Below the pieces are notes generated by a model that saw only the letters and a list, made by a program, of their open reading frames with translations, did not search any database and had not been told where the DNA came from. DNA of 64,000 bases from Alkanindiges illinoisensis. GTDB taxonomy: Bacteria; Pseudomonadota; Gammaproteobacteria; Pseudomonadales; Moraxellaceae. The DNA lies in contig NZ_SNTY01000047.1 in assembly GCF_004377485.1 (NCBI RefSeq), positions 1 through 64,000 of the forward strand, given 5' to 3'. Of the stretch, positions 8,699 to 18,014 are shown one piece after another (within the stretch, counting starts at the first letter, position 1; every line of letters begins with the position of its first letter). A program made the translations under genes and the position numbers.

Positions 8699-11044
8699 TT
8701 AACTCATCTCCTGGGCATCAATGTCAATGCTACAGCGCACGCCACGACGTTCCGGCAGTTTACACACCTGTAGCCACCAGTGACCCAGCAGGTGATGCAG
8801 CAGACGGCGATCCTTACAGAAAATCAATGCGTGGGCTCGGAACACACCAGCCCGGCGTTCCATTGGTGCTGGCACTGGCCCCCAGATTTCAAGCGGTGGC
8901 TTTTCCAGTTGTTTTGCCTCAGGCTGGGCATACAGCAGGGTTAACACATGCTGTAGAAATTGCAGTGATTTTTCCGCTTGTGGGGTTTCAGCACGGATCA
9001 ACGCGCAATAGCGATACGGTGGCAGCAGCATGGCCTTGCGTTCGGCCATGCAGGTTTTGGCAAAGGCAGCATAGCCCTGCTGGATTAAAATTTGCAGCAG
9101 CGGATTTTCTGGCTTAAAGGTTTGAATCAGCACCAGCCCGGCTTTTTGCCCACGGCCTGCACGCCCAGCCACTTGCATGATCAATTGTGCCGTGCGTTCC
9201 GGGGCACGAAAATCCACATTTAAAAAGCCGCCGTCCACATCGAGAATGGCCACCAGCGTGACATGCGGAAAGTGATGCCCCTTGGCCAGCATTTGCGTGC
9301 CCAGCAAAATGGCGCCTTTTTCCTGATGCGCGCGCTCGTAAATCCGCTCCCAGCTGCCCACCCGGCTGGTACTGTCGCGATCCACCCGCAGTATATCCGT
9401 ATCGGGGAATAATTCCTTTAAACCCTCTTCCAGCCGCGCCGTGCCCATACCCGTTGGTGTTAGTGTCGTGGACTGGCAGGAGGGGCAAGCAGCGGGCAGG
9501 CGACTTTGATAATTGCAGTGATGGCAATGCAGGTGTTCGCTGGGCTGACGGTGTACGGTCAGGTGTGCATCGCAGCGCGGACAATCAGCCTGCCACGCAC
9601 ATTGTGGACACAGCAGCACAGGGGCATAACCGCGCCGGTTTAAAAAAATCAGTACCTGTTCCTGTTTTTTTAAACGCTGCTTGATGGCATCAATCAAATC
9701 ACGGGCCAGGCCATGCTCGCGCGGCTGGTTTTTCAGGTCTATTAACTGGATTTTGGCCAGTGCAGCATTGCCGGCGCGCTGGGTTAGTTTCAATGACAGC
9801 AGCTTGCCTTCTTCAACCAGATGCAGGCTTTCCAGACAAGGGGTGGCCGAGCCTAAAATCACCGGACAGGATTCACGATGGCCGCGGCACAGTGCCACAT
9901 CACGCGCGTGATAGCGAAAGGTATCCTGCTGCTTGAAGGACACATCATGTTCTTCATCAATAATAATCAGCCCCAGCTTGGGCATGGGTGTAAACACAGC
10001 CGAGCGCGTACCAATCACAATTTGTGCCCGGCCGGTTTGTGCGGCTTGCCACGCCTGCAAGCGCGCCACGTCGGTTAGGTTGGAGTGCATGGCCACAATT
10101 TCACACTGAAAACGTGAGCGGAAACGATCCAGTGTTTGCGGCGTTAAGCCAATTTCCGGCACCAGTACCAGTACCTGCTGGCCTGCTTCCAGCACAGGTT
10201 GCATGGCTTGCAGGTACACTTCGGTTTTACCGCTACCCGTGAGGCCATCCAGCAAAATGCCCTTAAAGCTAGCCAAATGCTGCTTGATGGTATCAATCGC
10301 CAGTTGCTGTTCATCATTTGGAATAAGCGGCAGTTCGGCCAGTTTCACCGGATGCGTCTGATGCTCGGTTTTTTGCAAAAAGCATTCGGCCAGTCCTTTT
10401 TCCTGCAACAGTTGCAACTGCTTTTTACTGGCACCCATCAGCAGTAGAGCACTTTCAGGCGCGCCAGGTTCATCGTGCAGTTTTAGCAGGTCAAAGGTTT
10501 CTAGTTGTTTTGGCGCACGCTTAAGGGCTTCGCGTTCGGCAGTTGCAGTTAAGCGCCAGTATTGTGCCAGCAGATTGTAAGGACGACCCTGACGCAGCAG
10601 CGTAGGCAGGGCACAACTGATTACTTCGCCAATTGGATAATGATAATAGCTGGCTGCCCAGTGCAGGAGTTTTAGCATAGATTCCGGTAGCAGGCTTTCA
10701 TCATCCAGCACCGTATGAATCGTTTTAAGTTTGTCAGGCTGAATGCCGTCATTGGTGGCTTGCCCCAGATAAATCCCCACCAGCTCACGCTTGCCAAACG
10801 GTACGCACACCCGGCAACCCGGTGCAAACGGCCATTGCGCCAGCAAAGCATCCGGCACCAGGTAGCTAAATACATCAAACAGCGGCACGGGCAGCGCCAC
10901 CTGAATAATGATGGGTCCTTTTGCAGGTGTCTCATCTGGAACAGCAACGTGCCCTAACAAATCTGGCTGATCCTGATTTTTTGTCTTTTGTGCATTGCCT
11001 TCAGCAGTGTTTTGGGTAAAAACCTGCTGTCCAAGTGATGTCAT
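8699..11044 (-). CDS. priA: Primosomal protein N', replication restart helicase PriA
   Basis: PriA is the 3'-5' DNA helicase that recognises stalled forks and loads the replicative helicase. The protein has 781 residues, slightly longer than E. coli PriA because of an N-terminal extension of about 40 polar residues. Walker A TGSGKTEVY and the DEEH box are present, as are SAT (LGSATP) and GRAGR motifs. The zinc-binding insert has four CxxC pairs: CPQC, CPRC, CHHC and CPSC. It starts behind GGAG and is divergent from gspF across about 280 bases with no other convincing gene. Confidence 0.96.
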   Translation of the reverse strand: MTSLGQQVFTQNTAEGNAQKTKNQDQPDLLGHVAVPDETPAKGPIIIQVALPVPLFDVFSYLVPDALLAQWPFAPGCRVCVPFGKRELVGIYLGQATNDGIQPDKLKTIHTVLDDESLLPESMLKLLHWAASYYHYPIGEVISCALPTLLRQGRPYNLLAQYWRLTATAEREALKRAPKQLETFDLLKLHDEPGAPESALLLMGASKKQLQLLQEKGLAECFLQKTEHQTHPVKLAELPLIPNDEQQLAIDTIKQHLASFKGILLDGLTGSGKTEVYLQAMQPVLEAGQQVLVLVPEIGLTPQTLDRFRSRFQCEIVAMHSNLTDVARLQAWQAAQTGRAQIVIGTRSAVFTPMPKLGLIIIDEEHDVSFKQQDTFRYHARDVALCRGHRESCPVILGSATPCLESLHLVEEGKLLSLKLTQRAGNAALAKIQLIDLKNQPREHGLARDLIDAIKQRLKKQEQVLIFLNRRGYAPVLLCPQCAWQADCPRCDAHLTVHRQPSEHLHCHHCNYQSRLPAACPSCQSTTLTPTGMGTARLEEGLKELFPDTDILRVDRDSTSRVGSWERIYERAHQEKGAILLGTQMLAKGHHFPHVTLVAILDVDGGFLNVDFRAPERTAQLIMQVAGRAGRGQKAGLVLIQTFKPENPLLQILIQQGYAAFAKTCMAERKAMLLPPYRYCALIRAETPQAEKSLQFLQHVLTLLYAQPEAKQLEKPPLEIWGPVPAPMERRAGVFRAHALIFCKDRRLLHHLLGHWWLQVCKLPERRGVRCSIDIDAQEMS

Positions 11045-11323
11045 TAAGCTACTCCAGTTCAGGGCATTTTATGCTGAATTGCAGTCGTGGGAAAAGCGGT
11101 TTTCCAGCGAAATGGATAGCAGGTTGGTTTGGTAAAATGTGCGTGAATCCGGATAATTTGAGACAGTGCCAGCAAAATCAGCAGGCACAGCTCAATTGAC
11201 GTCAAGAGCCACAGCGCTTGGCTTAAGAAAAATAATTTTATGGCTGGCAATGTCTTTCTATTTGCTTATAAAGCCACCATAATCCATTCCATCATTCTGG
11301 ATTGATTTGAGCAATAACCGCAA

Positions 11324-12532
11324 ATGCCTGCATATCAGTTTACTGCTGTAGACAGTATCGGAAAGCAACATAAAGGTGTGCTGGAGGGGGACTCTGCCCG
11401 CCAGATTCGCCAGCAGTTGCGTGATAAAAGCTGGATGCCGGTACTGGTCGAGCCGCTTGAGGAAAACAAAACCAGTAGTGGCAGCCAGCGTTTTTTTCAA
11501 AAAGGCTTAAGTGCCTATGATCTGGCACTGATGACCCGGCAGTTGAGCGTATTGATTGCAGCCGGCATACCCTTGGAAGAAACCTTGCGCTCGGTGGCAC
11601 GGCAAACTGAAAAACGCCATGTGCAAAGCCTGCTGCTGTCGGTGCGCGCCAAGGTGATGGAAGGTCATTCGCTGGCACAGGGTTTCCGGCAGGCAGGCAA
11701 GTTTCCACCACTGTATATTGCCACCATTGCAGCGGGCGAAAAGTCAGGCCATCTGGATCTGATTTTAAACCAACTGGCGGATTACACCGAAAACCGCTTT
11801 GCCATGCAAAAGAAAATTCAGGGTGCCATGATTTATCCGGTGCTGCTGATGGTGATGTCGTTTGCCATTGTGATGGGCCTGATGACCTATGTGGTGCCGG
11901 ATATTGTCAAGGTGTTTGCCAATACCAAGCAGGCGCTGCCATTTATCACCCGTGCGCTGATGGCCATGAGTGCGTTTATCCGTGTGGCCTGGCCATTTTT
12001 GCTGGTAGGAACCATTGCCTTTGTGGTGGTGCTGGTGCGGTTTGTACGGACAGAACCGGGTCGTTATGCGCTGGATCGCCTGACCTTGCGCTTGCCGTTG
12101 TTTGCCAAATTGAGCAAAGGCATTAATTCCGCCCGCTTTGCCAGCACATTGTCGATTTTGACCCAATCCGGCGTGCCACTGGTTGAAGCCCTACATATAG
12201 GGGCTGCGGTATCCAGTAACTGGCTGATCCGTGATGCCGTACAACAGGCTGCCGTTAAAGTGACCGAAGGCGGCGCACTGGCCACCCAGCTGGAGCGTAG
12301 CGGCTATTTTCCACCCATGATGGTACAAATGATCCGCAGTGGTGAAGCCTCTGGTGAGCTGGACAATATGCTGGCGCGTGCTGCCAACATGCAGGATCGT
12401 GAAGTGACCACGCTGATTAGTACGTTGCTAGCCCTGCTGGAACCACTGATGCTGATTTTTATGGCCGGTATTGTGCTCACCATTGTGATGGCCGTCATGC
12501 TGCCGATTGTGAATATGAACAATCTGGTTTGA
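11324..12532 (+). CDS. gspF: Type II secretion system inner-membrane platform protein GspF
   Basis: This 402-residue protein begins MPAYQFTAVDSIGKQHKGV, characteristic of GspF, and carries two repeated T2SSF domains (about 70-192 and 275-395), each with paired membrane helices. Conserved features include RQLSVLIAAGIPLEETLR and GEKSGHLD in repeat 1, and ILTQSGVPLVEAL and GEASGELDNML in repeat 2. GspF links the cytoplasmic ATPase GspE to the pseudopilus. gspG follows 135 bases later, but no other gsp genes are here, as in Acinetobacter where the gsp genes are dispersed. Confidence 0.94.
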   Translation: MPAYQFTAVDSIGKQHKGVLEGDSARQIRQQLRDKSWMPVLVEPLEENKTSSGSQRFFQKGLSAYDLALMTRQLSVLIAAGIPLEETLRSVARQTEKRHVQSLLLSVRAKVMEGHSLAQGFRQAGKFPPLYIATIAAGEKSGHLDLILNQLADYTENRFAMQKKIQGAMIYPVLLMVMSFAIVMGLMTYVVPDIVKVFANTKQALPFITRALMAMSAFIRVAWPFLLVGTIAFVVVLVRFVRTEPGRYALDRLTLRLPLFAKLSKGINSARFASTLSILTQSGVPLVEALHIGAAVSSNWLIRDAVQQAAVKVTEGGALATQLERSGYFPPMMVQMIRSGEASGELDNMLARAANMQDREVTTLISTLLALLEPLMLIFMAGIVLTIVMAVMLPIVNMNNLV

Positions 12533-12667
12533 TGCTGTTAAAGATTGTATGGTTCGAATCGCAGGTCATGGCATCTGCCAGAATTTAGGCTACAATCAGC
12601 CAAGCTCAACATGGTTCTATTTTGCATAAGCATATCTTGAACCCTTGTATTTTGGAAAAACAGAGTA

Positions 12668-13123
12668 ATGAAAAAATCGATAACTAAAGGCCGTTATGCC
12701 ATGCAGCGTAGTGCCCAGCAAGGCTTTACCTTGATCGAAGTGATGGTGGTGGTGGTGATTTTGGGTATTCTGGCGGCCCTGATTGTACCCAATGTCATGG
12801 GCCGTGGTGAAAAGGCCAAGGTAGACACCACCAAAATTACTTTGGCCAACGTGGCCAGTGCGCTGGATCAGTACAAGCTGGATAACCAGAAATATCCGAC
12901 CACGCAGCAAGGCCTTGATGCGCTCATCAATCAGCCTGCTGGTGCCAAAAGCTGGATGGCTGGCGGTTACTTAAAAGGTGGCATGCCAAAAGACAGCTGG
13001 GACAACGATTTGCAATATGTATCGCCGGGTTCCAGTGGCCGTCCGTATGACCTGTATTCCTTTGGTGCCGATGGCAAGGAAGGCGGTGAAGGCAACGATG
13101 CTGACCTATATTTTGAAAAGTAA
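12668..13123 (+). CDS. gspG: Type II secretion system major pseudopilin GspG
   Basis: The protein has 151 residues. The prepilin leader is cleaved by the prepilin peptidase at QQG/FTLIEV, so the mature protein starts at Phe20 with Glu at +5. The hydrophobic helix VVVVILGILAALIVPNVMG follows. The globular domain has the GspG hallmarks YKLDNQKYPTTQQGLDALI and PKDSWDNDLQY, and near the C-terminus the calcium-loop region SFGADGKEGGEGNDAD. The first ATG is used here. MQRSAQQ at 12701 would give a shorter, more usual leader and is equally possible. Confidence 0.95.
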   Translation: MKKSITKGRYAMQRSAQQGFTLIEVMVVVVILGILAALIVPNVMGRGEKAKVDTTKITLANVASALDQYKLDNQKYPTTQQGLDALINQPAGAKSWMAGGYLKGGMPKDSWDNDLQYVSPGSSGRPYDLYSFGADGKEGGEGNDADLYFEK

Positions 13124-13160
13124 ACTTAGAAAACTGGTTTAATAAGTTCTTGTTTTACTC

Positions 13161-13191
13161 AAAAAGCTGCTCACCTCAAGCAGCTTTTTTT
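13161..13191 (+). terminator. Rho-independent terminator after gspG
   Basis: AAAAAGCTGCT and AGCAGCTTTTTTT pair around a 7-nt loop with a long T-run, 38 bases after the gspG stop. The rest of 13192-13402 holds no gene that I can support. Confidence 0.9.
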
Positions 13192-13402
13192 ATTAGCCAA
13201 AATGCAACTGAAAGCCGGAATCATTCTTGTTTTTAAGGCTGCCTGAATTCTTGAGTTTGTCTAAGTTCTTAAAAGCACCCAGTTTCTTAGCCATGATAGT
13301 CACAAAATAAAAGCCAAAAACTAAACCAGAACAATAGGCTTAGGCTAGTGCTTACGGAATAATAGCTTTACAACAAAAGCTGCATTATCAAGGAAAGTAG
13401 GC

Positions 13403-13738
13403 ATGAAAATTTTCTGGCTTCATGATCAACTGGATCAGTTGCATTGGCAGGTATTAAAAAATTCCTTGCTGACTTTACTGTTGTTGCCACTGATAAATCT
13501 GGGGCATGACTTTATTCAGCAGTTCCATAAGGCTGACCAGATTGTGGTTTATTTTTATGCGCTTAGTTTTGCCACAGTGGCTTTTATTCTGGCTTTTTAT
13601 GGTGCGCTAAAAACGCTGCATATCGGTTTAGCCCTTACAACCAGTCGGTTAGAGCAGTATATGCTTTATGGCTATCGCCATTTGCCCATGCTGTGCTTAG
13701 CAGGAATTTTGATTTATTTCAGTTTGTATCTTTTTTAA
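13403..13738 (+). CDS. Small membrane protein, unknown function
   Basis: This 111-residue protein has three likely membrane helices, at about 18-35, 46-67 and 91-110. The first 16 residues are histidine and tryptophan rich (WLHDQLDQLHWQ). The AAGGAAAG before the ATG is a good ribosome site and supports the gene being real. I recognise no family. It stands alone between gspG and ahpC, and no partner is evident. Confidence 0.6.
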   Translation: MKIFWLHDQLDQLHWQVLKNSLLTLLLLPLINLGHDFIQQFHKADQIVVYFYALSFATVAFILAFYGALKTLHIGLALTTSRLEQYMLYGYRHLPMLCLAGILIYFSLYLF

Positions 13739-13875
13739 AAGAAATGTAATTTATTTCAAAGGGTTGCAACTAGTTAAATGTATTTCAGCTTTTACAAGTA
13801 CTACTAATTATAAAAAATTATTATGATTCAATCAGTTAACTCTACCTTTAAAATAAAATCAACCTAAAAAATAAA

Positions 13876-13900
13876 ATTTAATCGGAAAAAACGATTAAAT
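13876..13900. promoter_or_regulatory. Inverted repeat upstream of the ahpC promoter
   Basis: ATTTAATCG and CGATTAAAT are perfect 9-bp arms with a 7-nt spacer, 17 bases upstream of the predicted -35 box of ahpC. The position suits an activator. The CGATTAA core recurs in the repeat ahead of ahpF. Confidence 0.45.
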
Positions 13901-13917
13901 CAAAAAATAATTACTGT

Positions 13918-13946
13918 TTGAACAATTGTAAAACTGGGCTTACTCT
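13918..13946 (+). promoter_or_regulatory. Predicted ahpC promoter
   Basis: TTGAAC (13918-13923), a 17-base spacer and TACTCT (13941-13946) lie about 50 bases before the ahpC start. The -10 box is weak, as often seen at activator-dependent promoters. Confidence 0.4.
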
Positions 13947-13996
13947 TAGCCCTGCATCCACTCTTACCATACATTGAAACTTAGGGAGCACGATTA

Positions 13997-14560
13997 ATGA
14001 GCTTGATTAATACCGAAGTAAAACCATTTAAAGCGACTGCTTATCACAACGGCAACTTTATTGATGTATCCGAAGCTGACCTGAAAGGCAAATGGTCGGT
14101 TGTATTTTTCTACCCAGCGGATTTTACCTTTGTTTGCCCAACCGAGCTGGGTGATCTGGCCGACAACTACGAAGAATTCAAGAAACTGGGTGTAGAAATC
14201 TATTCTGTTTCTACCGATACCCACTTTACCCACAAAGCCTGGCACGACACCTCTGACGTAATTGGCAAGCTGCAATACCCAATGATTGGCGACCCAACCT
14301 GGACACTGGCCCGTAACTTTGATGTACTGATTGAAACTGATGGTCTGGCTGATCGTGGTACATTCGTGGTTGACCCGGATGGCAAGATTCAGATCGTTGA
14401 AATCACTGCCGGTGGTATTGGCCGTGATGCTCAGGAACTGCTGCGCAAGGTAAAAGCTGCCCAGTACGTGCATGCGCATCCTGGTGAAGTATGCCCAGCC
14501 AAGTGGAAAGAAGGTGATGAAACACTGGCACCTTCCATTGATCTGGTTGGTAAGATCTAA
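13997..14560 (+). CDS. ahpC: Alkyl hydroperoxide reductase subunit C (2-Cys peroxiredoxin)
   Basis: AhpC reduces hydrogen peroxide and organic peroxides in the cytoplasm and is recycled by AhpF. The 187-residue length matches the E. coli enzyme. The peroxidatic cysteine is Cys47 in DFTFVCPTE, and the resolving cysteine is Cys166 in GEVCPAKW, so this is a typical 2-Cys AhpC. GGGAG lies nine bases before the ATG. ahpF is 345 bases downstream, separated by a strong terminator, so the two are independent units. Confidence 0.97.
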   Translation: MSLINTEVKPFKATAYHNGNFIDVSEADLKGKWSVVFFYPADFTFVCPTELGDLADNYEEFKKLGVEIYSVSTDTHFTHKAWHDTSDVIGKLQYPMIGDPTWTLARNFDVLIETDGLADRGTFVVDPDGKIQIVEITAGGIGRDAQELLRKVKAAQYVHAHPGEVCPAKWKEGDETLAPSIDLVGKI

Positions 14561-14616
14561 GCTGGCTTAATCAATTGATCCATACATTGTGATCAGTTGA
14601 TGGCATAGCTTGAAAT

Positions 14617-14658
14617 AAAAATCCGCCTTGCATGGGTTACCAACAAGGCGGATTTTTG
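14617..14658 (+). terminator. Rho-independent terminator after ahpC
   Basis: AAAATCCGCCTTG and CAAGGCGGATTTT form a perfect 13-bp stem around a 13-nt loop, followed by more T's. It uncouples ahpC from ahpF. Confidence 0.92.
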
Positions 14659-14780
14659 TTTTTAGGCATTTTGATTTAATAAAAATTTTAGGTGGATTTT
14701 TAAGCCTGTTTTGTAGCAAGTACTTGAAGATAGATTGCTGTGCTTATACATCCCTCTATGGGAGCACCCTGCCAGTAAAT

Positions 14781-14827
14781 ATTTTATAAAATTAATTCAT
14801 CTAGAAATTCGATTAATTTTATAAAAT
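14781..14827. promoter_or_regulatory. Nested palindromes upstream of the ahpF promoter
   Basis: ATTTTATAAAATTAAT (14781-14796) and ATTAATTTTATAAAAT (14812-14827) are perfect 16-bp inverted arms with a 15-nt spacer. Each arm also contains the self-palindrome ATTTTATAAAAT. The element ends eight bases upstream of the predicted -35 box, where an activator dimer pair would bind. It does not fit the OxyR consensus. Confidence 0.5.
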
Positions 14828-14835
14828 TATTCTGT

Positions 14836-14864
14836 TTTACCAATCATGAAAGCTGGTCTAAGAT
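14836..14864 (+). promoter_or_regulatory. Predicted ahpF promoter
   Basis: TTTACC (14836-14841), a 17-base spacer and TAAGAT (14859-14864) lie about 40 bases before the ahpF start. Confidence 0.45.
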
Positions 14865-14905
14865 AACCCTATTGAAGAATTAACTGCAACTTTGGAGATT
14901 GATAG

Positions 14906-16462
14906 ATGTTAGAACAAGCTATTAAAGACCAACTGGCCACCTATTTACAGCGTCTGGAAGCCCCCATTGAAATCGTGGCTTCATTGGATGAGTCAGATAA
15001 AGCAGGCAAGATTCGTGAGTTTGTGACTGAGGTTGCCAGCCTGTCAGATCAGGTGACTGCACGTTTTGATGGCACAAACAGCCGTCGTCCCAGCTTTGGT
15101 ATTGCAAAAATCGGTGAGCAGCCACGGGTACATTTTGCTGGCTTGCCCATGGGCCATGAATTCACTTCGTTAATTCTGGCATTGCTACAGGTGAGTGGTT
15201 ATGCGCCCAAGATTTCTGATGAATTACTCAATCAGATTAAGGCACTGAACTTAAGCTCCAATCTGGAAGTGTTTGTATCCTTAAGCTGCCATAACTGTCC
15301 TGATGTGGTACAGGCGCTGAACCTGATTGCCATTTATAATCCCGGCACACAAGCCACCATGATTGATGGCGCGTTTTTTCAGCAGGAAGTAGAACAGCGC
15401 CAGATTCTGGCAGTGCCAATGGTATTTAAGGATAGTGAACAGTTTGGTCAGGGTCGCATGACGCTGGAAGAAATTGTCACCAAGCTGGATGCCAACAGTG
15501 GAGCGCGTGATGCTGAAAAAATCAATGCCAAAGACGTATTTGACGTGCTGGTAGTCGGTGGTGGCCCGGCAGGTGCAGCCGCTGCTGTGTATGCCGCACG
15601 TAAGGGCATCAATACTGGCGTAGTGGCAGAGCGCTTTGGCGGACAGGTGCTGGATACGCTGGCCATTGAAAACTTTATTTCCGTAGCAGAAACCGAAGGA
15701 CCAAAACTGGCGGCAGCCCTGGAACAACACGTGCGTGCTTATGATGTGGATATCATGAACCTGCAACGTGTCAAACAGCTTAAAACCGGTGATCTGGACG
15801 ACTTGATTGAAATTGAGCTGGAAAATGGCGCAACCTTAAAAAGCCGTACTGTGATTTTGTCGACTGGCGCACGCTGGCGTGAAATGAACGTGCCGGGTGA
15901 GGAACAATATAAAACCAAAGGCGTGGCATTTTGCCCACACTGTGATGGTCCGCTGTTTAAGGGCAAGCGTGTGGCCGTCATTGGCGGTGGTAATTCTGGC
16001 GTGGAAGCGGCCATTGACCTGGCCGGTATTGTAAAAGAAGTCACCTTGCTGGAGTTTGATGGCAAGCTGCGTGCGGATGCCGTGTTGCAAAAGAAACTCG
16101 CCAGCCTGCCAAACGTGCGGGTGATTACCAGTGCACAAACCACTGAGGTGCTGGGTGATGGCCAAAAAGTCACCGGTTTAGTGTATAAAGACCGTATTGG
16201 TGATTCACTCAATACCATTGAGCTGGAAGGTATTTTTGTGCAAATTGGCTTATTGCCTAACACCGACTGGCTTAAAACCAGTGGCGTTGAGCTGTCCCCA
16301 CGCGGCGAAATTGTAGTGGATGCGCGTGGTGAAACCTCAGTGCCTGGTGTGTTTGCAGCGGGTGATGCCACCACCACACCGTACAAGCAAATCATTATTG
16401 CAACCGGTGAGGGTGCCAAAGCGGCGTTAAGTGCCTTTGATTATTTGATCCGTAGTAATTAG
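14906..16462 (+). CDS. ahpF: Alkyl hydroperoxide reductase subunit F
   Basis: AhpF is the NADH-dependent flavoprotein that re-reduces AhpC. The 518 residues match the family length. The N-terminal double thioredoxin-like domain carries the redox pair Cys128/Cys131 (SCHNC). The FAD motif [19 protein letters not shown] starts near 217, the thioredoxin-reductase pair is Cys343/Cys346 (FCPHC), and the NADH motif [12 protein letters not shown] follows. GGAG lies nine bases before the ATG. Confidence 0.97.
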   Translation: MLEQAIKDQLATYLQRLEAPIEIVASLDESDKAGKIREFVTEVASLSDQVTARFDGTNSRRPSFGIAKIGEQPRVHFAGLPMGHEFTSLILALLQVSGYAPKISDELLNQIKALNLSSNLEVFVSLSCHNCPDVVQALNLIAIYNPGTQATMIDGAFFQQEVEQRQILAVPMVFKDSEQFGQGRMTLEEIVTKLDANSGARDAEKINAKDVFDVLVVGGGPAGAAAAVYAARKGINTGVVAERFGGQVLDTLAIENFISVAETEGPKLAAALEQHVRAYDVDIMNLQRVKQLKTGDLDDLIEIELENGATLKSRTVILSTGARWREMNVPGEEQYKTKGVAFCPHCDGPLFKGKRVAVIGGGNSGVEAAIDLAGIVKEVTLLEFDGKLRADAVLQKKLASLPNVRVITSAQTTEVLGDGQKVTGLVYKDRIGDSLNTIELEGIFVQIGLLPNTDWLKTSGVELSPRGEIVVDARGETSVPGVFAAGDATTTPYKQIIIATGEGAKAALSAFDYLIRSN

Positions 16463-16534
16463 AATTAGTTACTGAGATAACTAAGCTGGGTAATGTGCCC
16501 AGCTTAATTTTTATAAGAAATGGAAGCATAATTT

Positions 16535-16825
16535 ATGACAGAAATAATAAAGTTATTCCATTTGGGATTTTGGCGCTTTGAATTAGTTTTTCTGCTAATA
16601 GTTCTTGGAATATTTTTAAATTATTTTTCCATTAGAAGGGCTTATCAAAAGTATCCATTAAATCAAATGGGAAATAAAGTGATTTGGGTTTTTGCATTTT
16701 TATTTGGAGGATTAATGGGATTATTCTTATATGAAGTTAATAGTAATTTTGTGTCTTATATCTCACTTTGCTTATGGGCACCTTATATGTCAGTTAGAAA
16801 AGGTTTCTACAGTATAGGAAGATAG
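16535..16825 (+). CDS. AT-rich small membrane protein
   Basis: This 96-residue protein has two clear membrane helices, about 15-32 and 47-65, and a third hydrophobic stretch near 70-83. GGAAG precedes the ATG. The DNA is much more AT-rich than ahpF before it or the DUF1963 gene after it. The next tiny gene starts one base after its stop, so the two are probably co-translated. I recognise no family. Acquisition from outside is an inference from composition only. Confidence 0.6.
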   Translation: MTEIIKLFHLGFWRFELVFLLIVLGIFLNYFSIRRAYQKYPLNQMGNKVIWVFAFLFGGLMGLFLYEVNSNFVSYISLCLWAPYMSVRKGFYSIGR

Positions 16826-16826
16826 T

Positions 16827-17003
16827 ATGGAGATTTTTTTAGCTTTATCCAATATTGGTATTACAATTCTTTTGATCCTATTTATCTATTATTTTATAAC
16901 AAATAAATATGCTGATTACTTTGTTATAAGCTCACTCATATTGATCTGGCTGCTTAGCTTTATTTTATATATGGTGGAATATCCTATTATAAGTAAACTA
17001 TAA
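16827..17003 (+). CDS. 58-residue AT-rich membrane peptide
   Basis: An ATG one base after the preceding stop opens a 58-residue frame, with the purine-rich AGGAAGAT just upstream as a ribosome site. It encodes two hydrophobic helices (about 4-24 and 32-48, the second with LILIWLLSFILY) joined by a short polar turn NKYADY, with the C-terminus ending in SKL. Base composition matches its upstream partner. The close spacing suggests the two proteins work together, but their role is unknown. Confidence 0.55.
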   Translation: MEIFLALSNIGITILLILFIYYFITNKYADYFVISSLILIWLLSFILYMVEYPIISKL

Positions 17004-17121
17004 AAAATATAGTTTTTAGAGTGTAGGGTTTCCATGTACCATAGCTGAACGTCAAGTTGTGTCTTAATGATCTTGTTAGTTAAATGACGCACATGTATAA
17101 ATCATTACAACAATAACAGCC

Positions 17122-17967
17122 GTGAAGAAAATCATGCATGCTCATTTGCCCAGTATAAATCTTGATGCATTACCAAAAATTCTAAAACCACTGGAACAAG
17201 GCCTTCAAAACAGCTTAAAGCCTTATCTTGCGCTTGAAGCCGAGCTGGCTAGCCAGCTTAGCTTATGGCAAAGCAAGTTTGGGAGCTTGCCATATTTTCC
17301 AAAAGATCAGGCTTATCCTGTAGATAGTGAAGGCACGCCACTGATATTACTGGCACAATTTAATTTTGCTGAATTGCCCGCACTGGAAAATTTTCCCGAG
17401 CAAGGCATTTTACAGTTTTATATTGCCGCTGATGATGACTTGTATGGTGCTGACTTTGACCAGCCGTTTAATCAGGATGGTTTCCAGGTGCTGTATTTTG
17501 AAAACGTGATCGCGGATGAAAGCCAGCTAATCAGTGATTTTAGCTTTTTGCCGCAGCAGGAAGATCGTTTAACGCCCTTTACTAAACAATACAGTTTGCA
17601 CGCCACGCTCAAGCAGGCACCAGTTTCTTTAAGTGACTTTTCATTTGCCCGCTTTATGCAGCGTGAGCCTTATGGCGGTGATGACGCTGACCAGTTTTAT
17701 GAAACGTACCATGACCATTTTGGCAGCACTGGCCATAAACTTGGGGGCTATCCGTTTTTTACCCAGGCTGATCCACGGCAATATGACGAGAACATTCAGG
17801 ACTATGTTTTACTGTTCCAGATGGATAGTGATTATGACTATCAGGATGGCGAGCAGGGGAAGGATATTATGTGGGGCGATGTTGGTGTGGCCAACTTCTT
17901 TATCCGGCCAGAAGATTTAAAAAATAAGGATTTCTCCAAGGTACTGTACAACTGGGATTGCTCATAA
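17122..17967 (+). CDS. YwqG-like DUF1963 family protein
   Basis: This 281-residue protein is acidic and probably cytoplasmic. It shows the DUF1963/YwqG pattern: a cargo-less N-terminal helix, then SLWQSKFGSLPYFPKDQAYP, LILLAQFNFAELP and GILQFYIAADDDLYG. Later come HKLGGYPFFTQADPR and a conserved VLLFQMDSD, and the C-terminal NFFIRPEDL is also typical. No biochemical function is established for the family. No linked gene suggests one here. Position 17122 is the first ATG of the frame, and its ribosome site is weak. Confidence 0.85.
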   Translation: MKKIMHAHLPSINLDALPKILKPLEQGLQNSLKPYLALEAELASQLSLWQSKFGSLPYFPKDQAYPVDSEGTPLILLAQFNFAELPALENFPEQGILQFYIAADDDLYGADFDQPFNQDGFQVLYFENVIADESQLISDFSFLPQQEDRLTPFTKQYSLHATLKQAPVSLSDFSFARFMQREPYGGDDADQFYETYHDHFGSTGHKLGGYPFFTQADPRQYDENIQDYVLLFQMDSDYDYQDGEQGKDIMWGDVGVANFFIRPEDLKNKDFSKVLYNWDCS

Positions 17968-18014
17968 CAAGCCTGACACGCTTGCCAGAGTCTTGATTGG
18001 TACAGGGCTTAGTC

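Larger units (their letters stand above)
14561..14905. other. ahpC-ahpF intergenic region
   Basis: This stretch of 345 bases has no gene. It holds the ahpC terminator at 14617-14658, an AT-rich nested palindrome at 14781-14827 and the predicted ahpF promoter at 14836-14864. Confidence 0.8.

Noticed and set aside
11059-11250. 63-codon minus-strand frame just upstream of priA
   Set aside because: No ribosome site, no domain, and it fills the priA-gspF promoter region. It has a hydrophobic stretch, but this alone is not enough.
15739-16419. 226-codon frame antisense to ahpF
   Set aside because: Low-complexity Ser/Pro composition typical of a shadow frame opposite a conserved gene.
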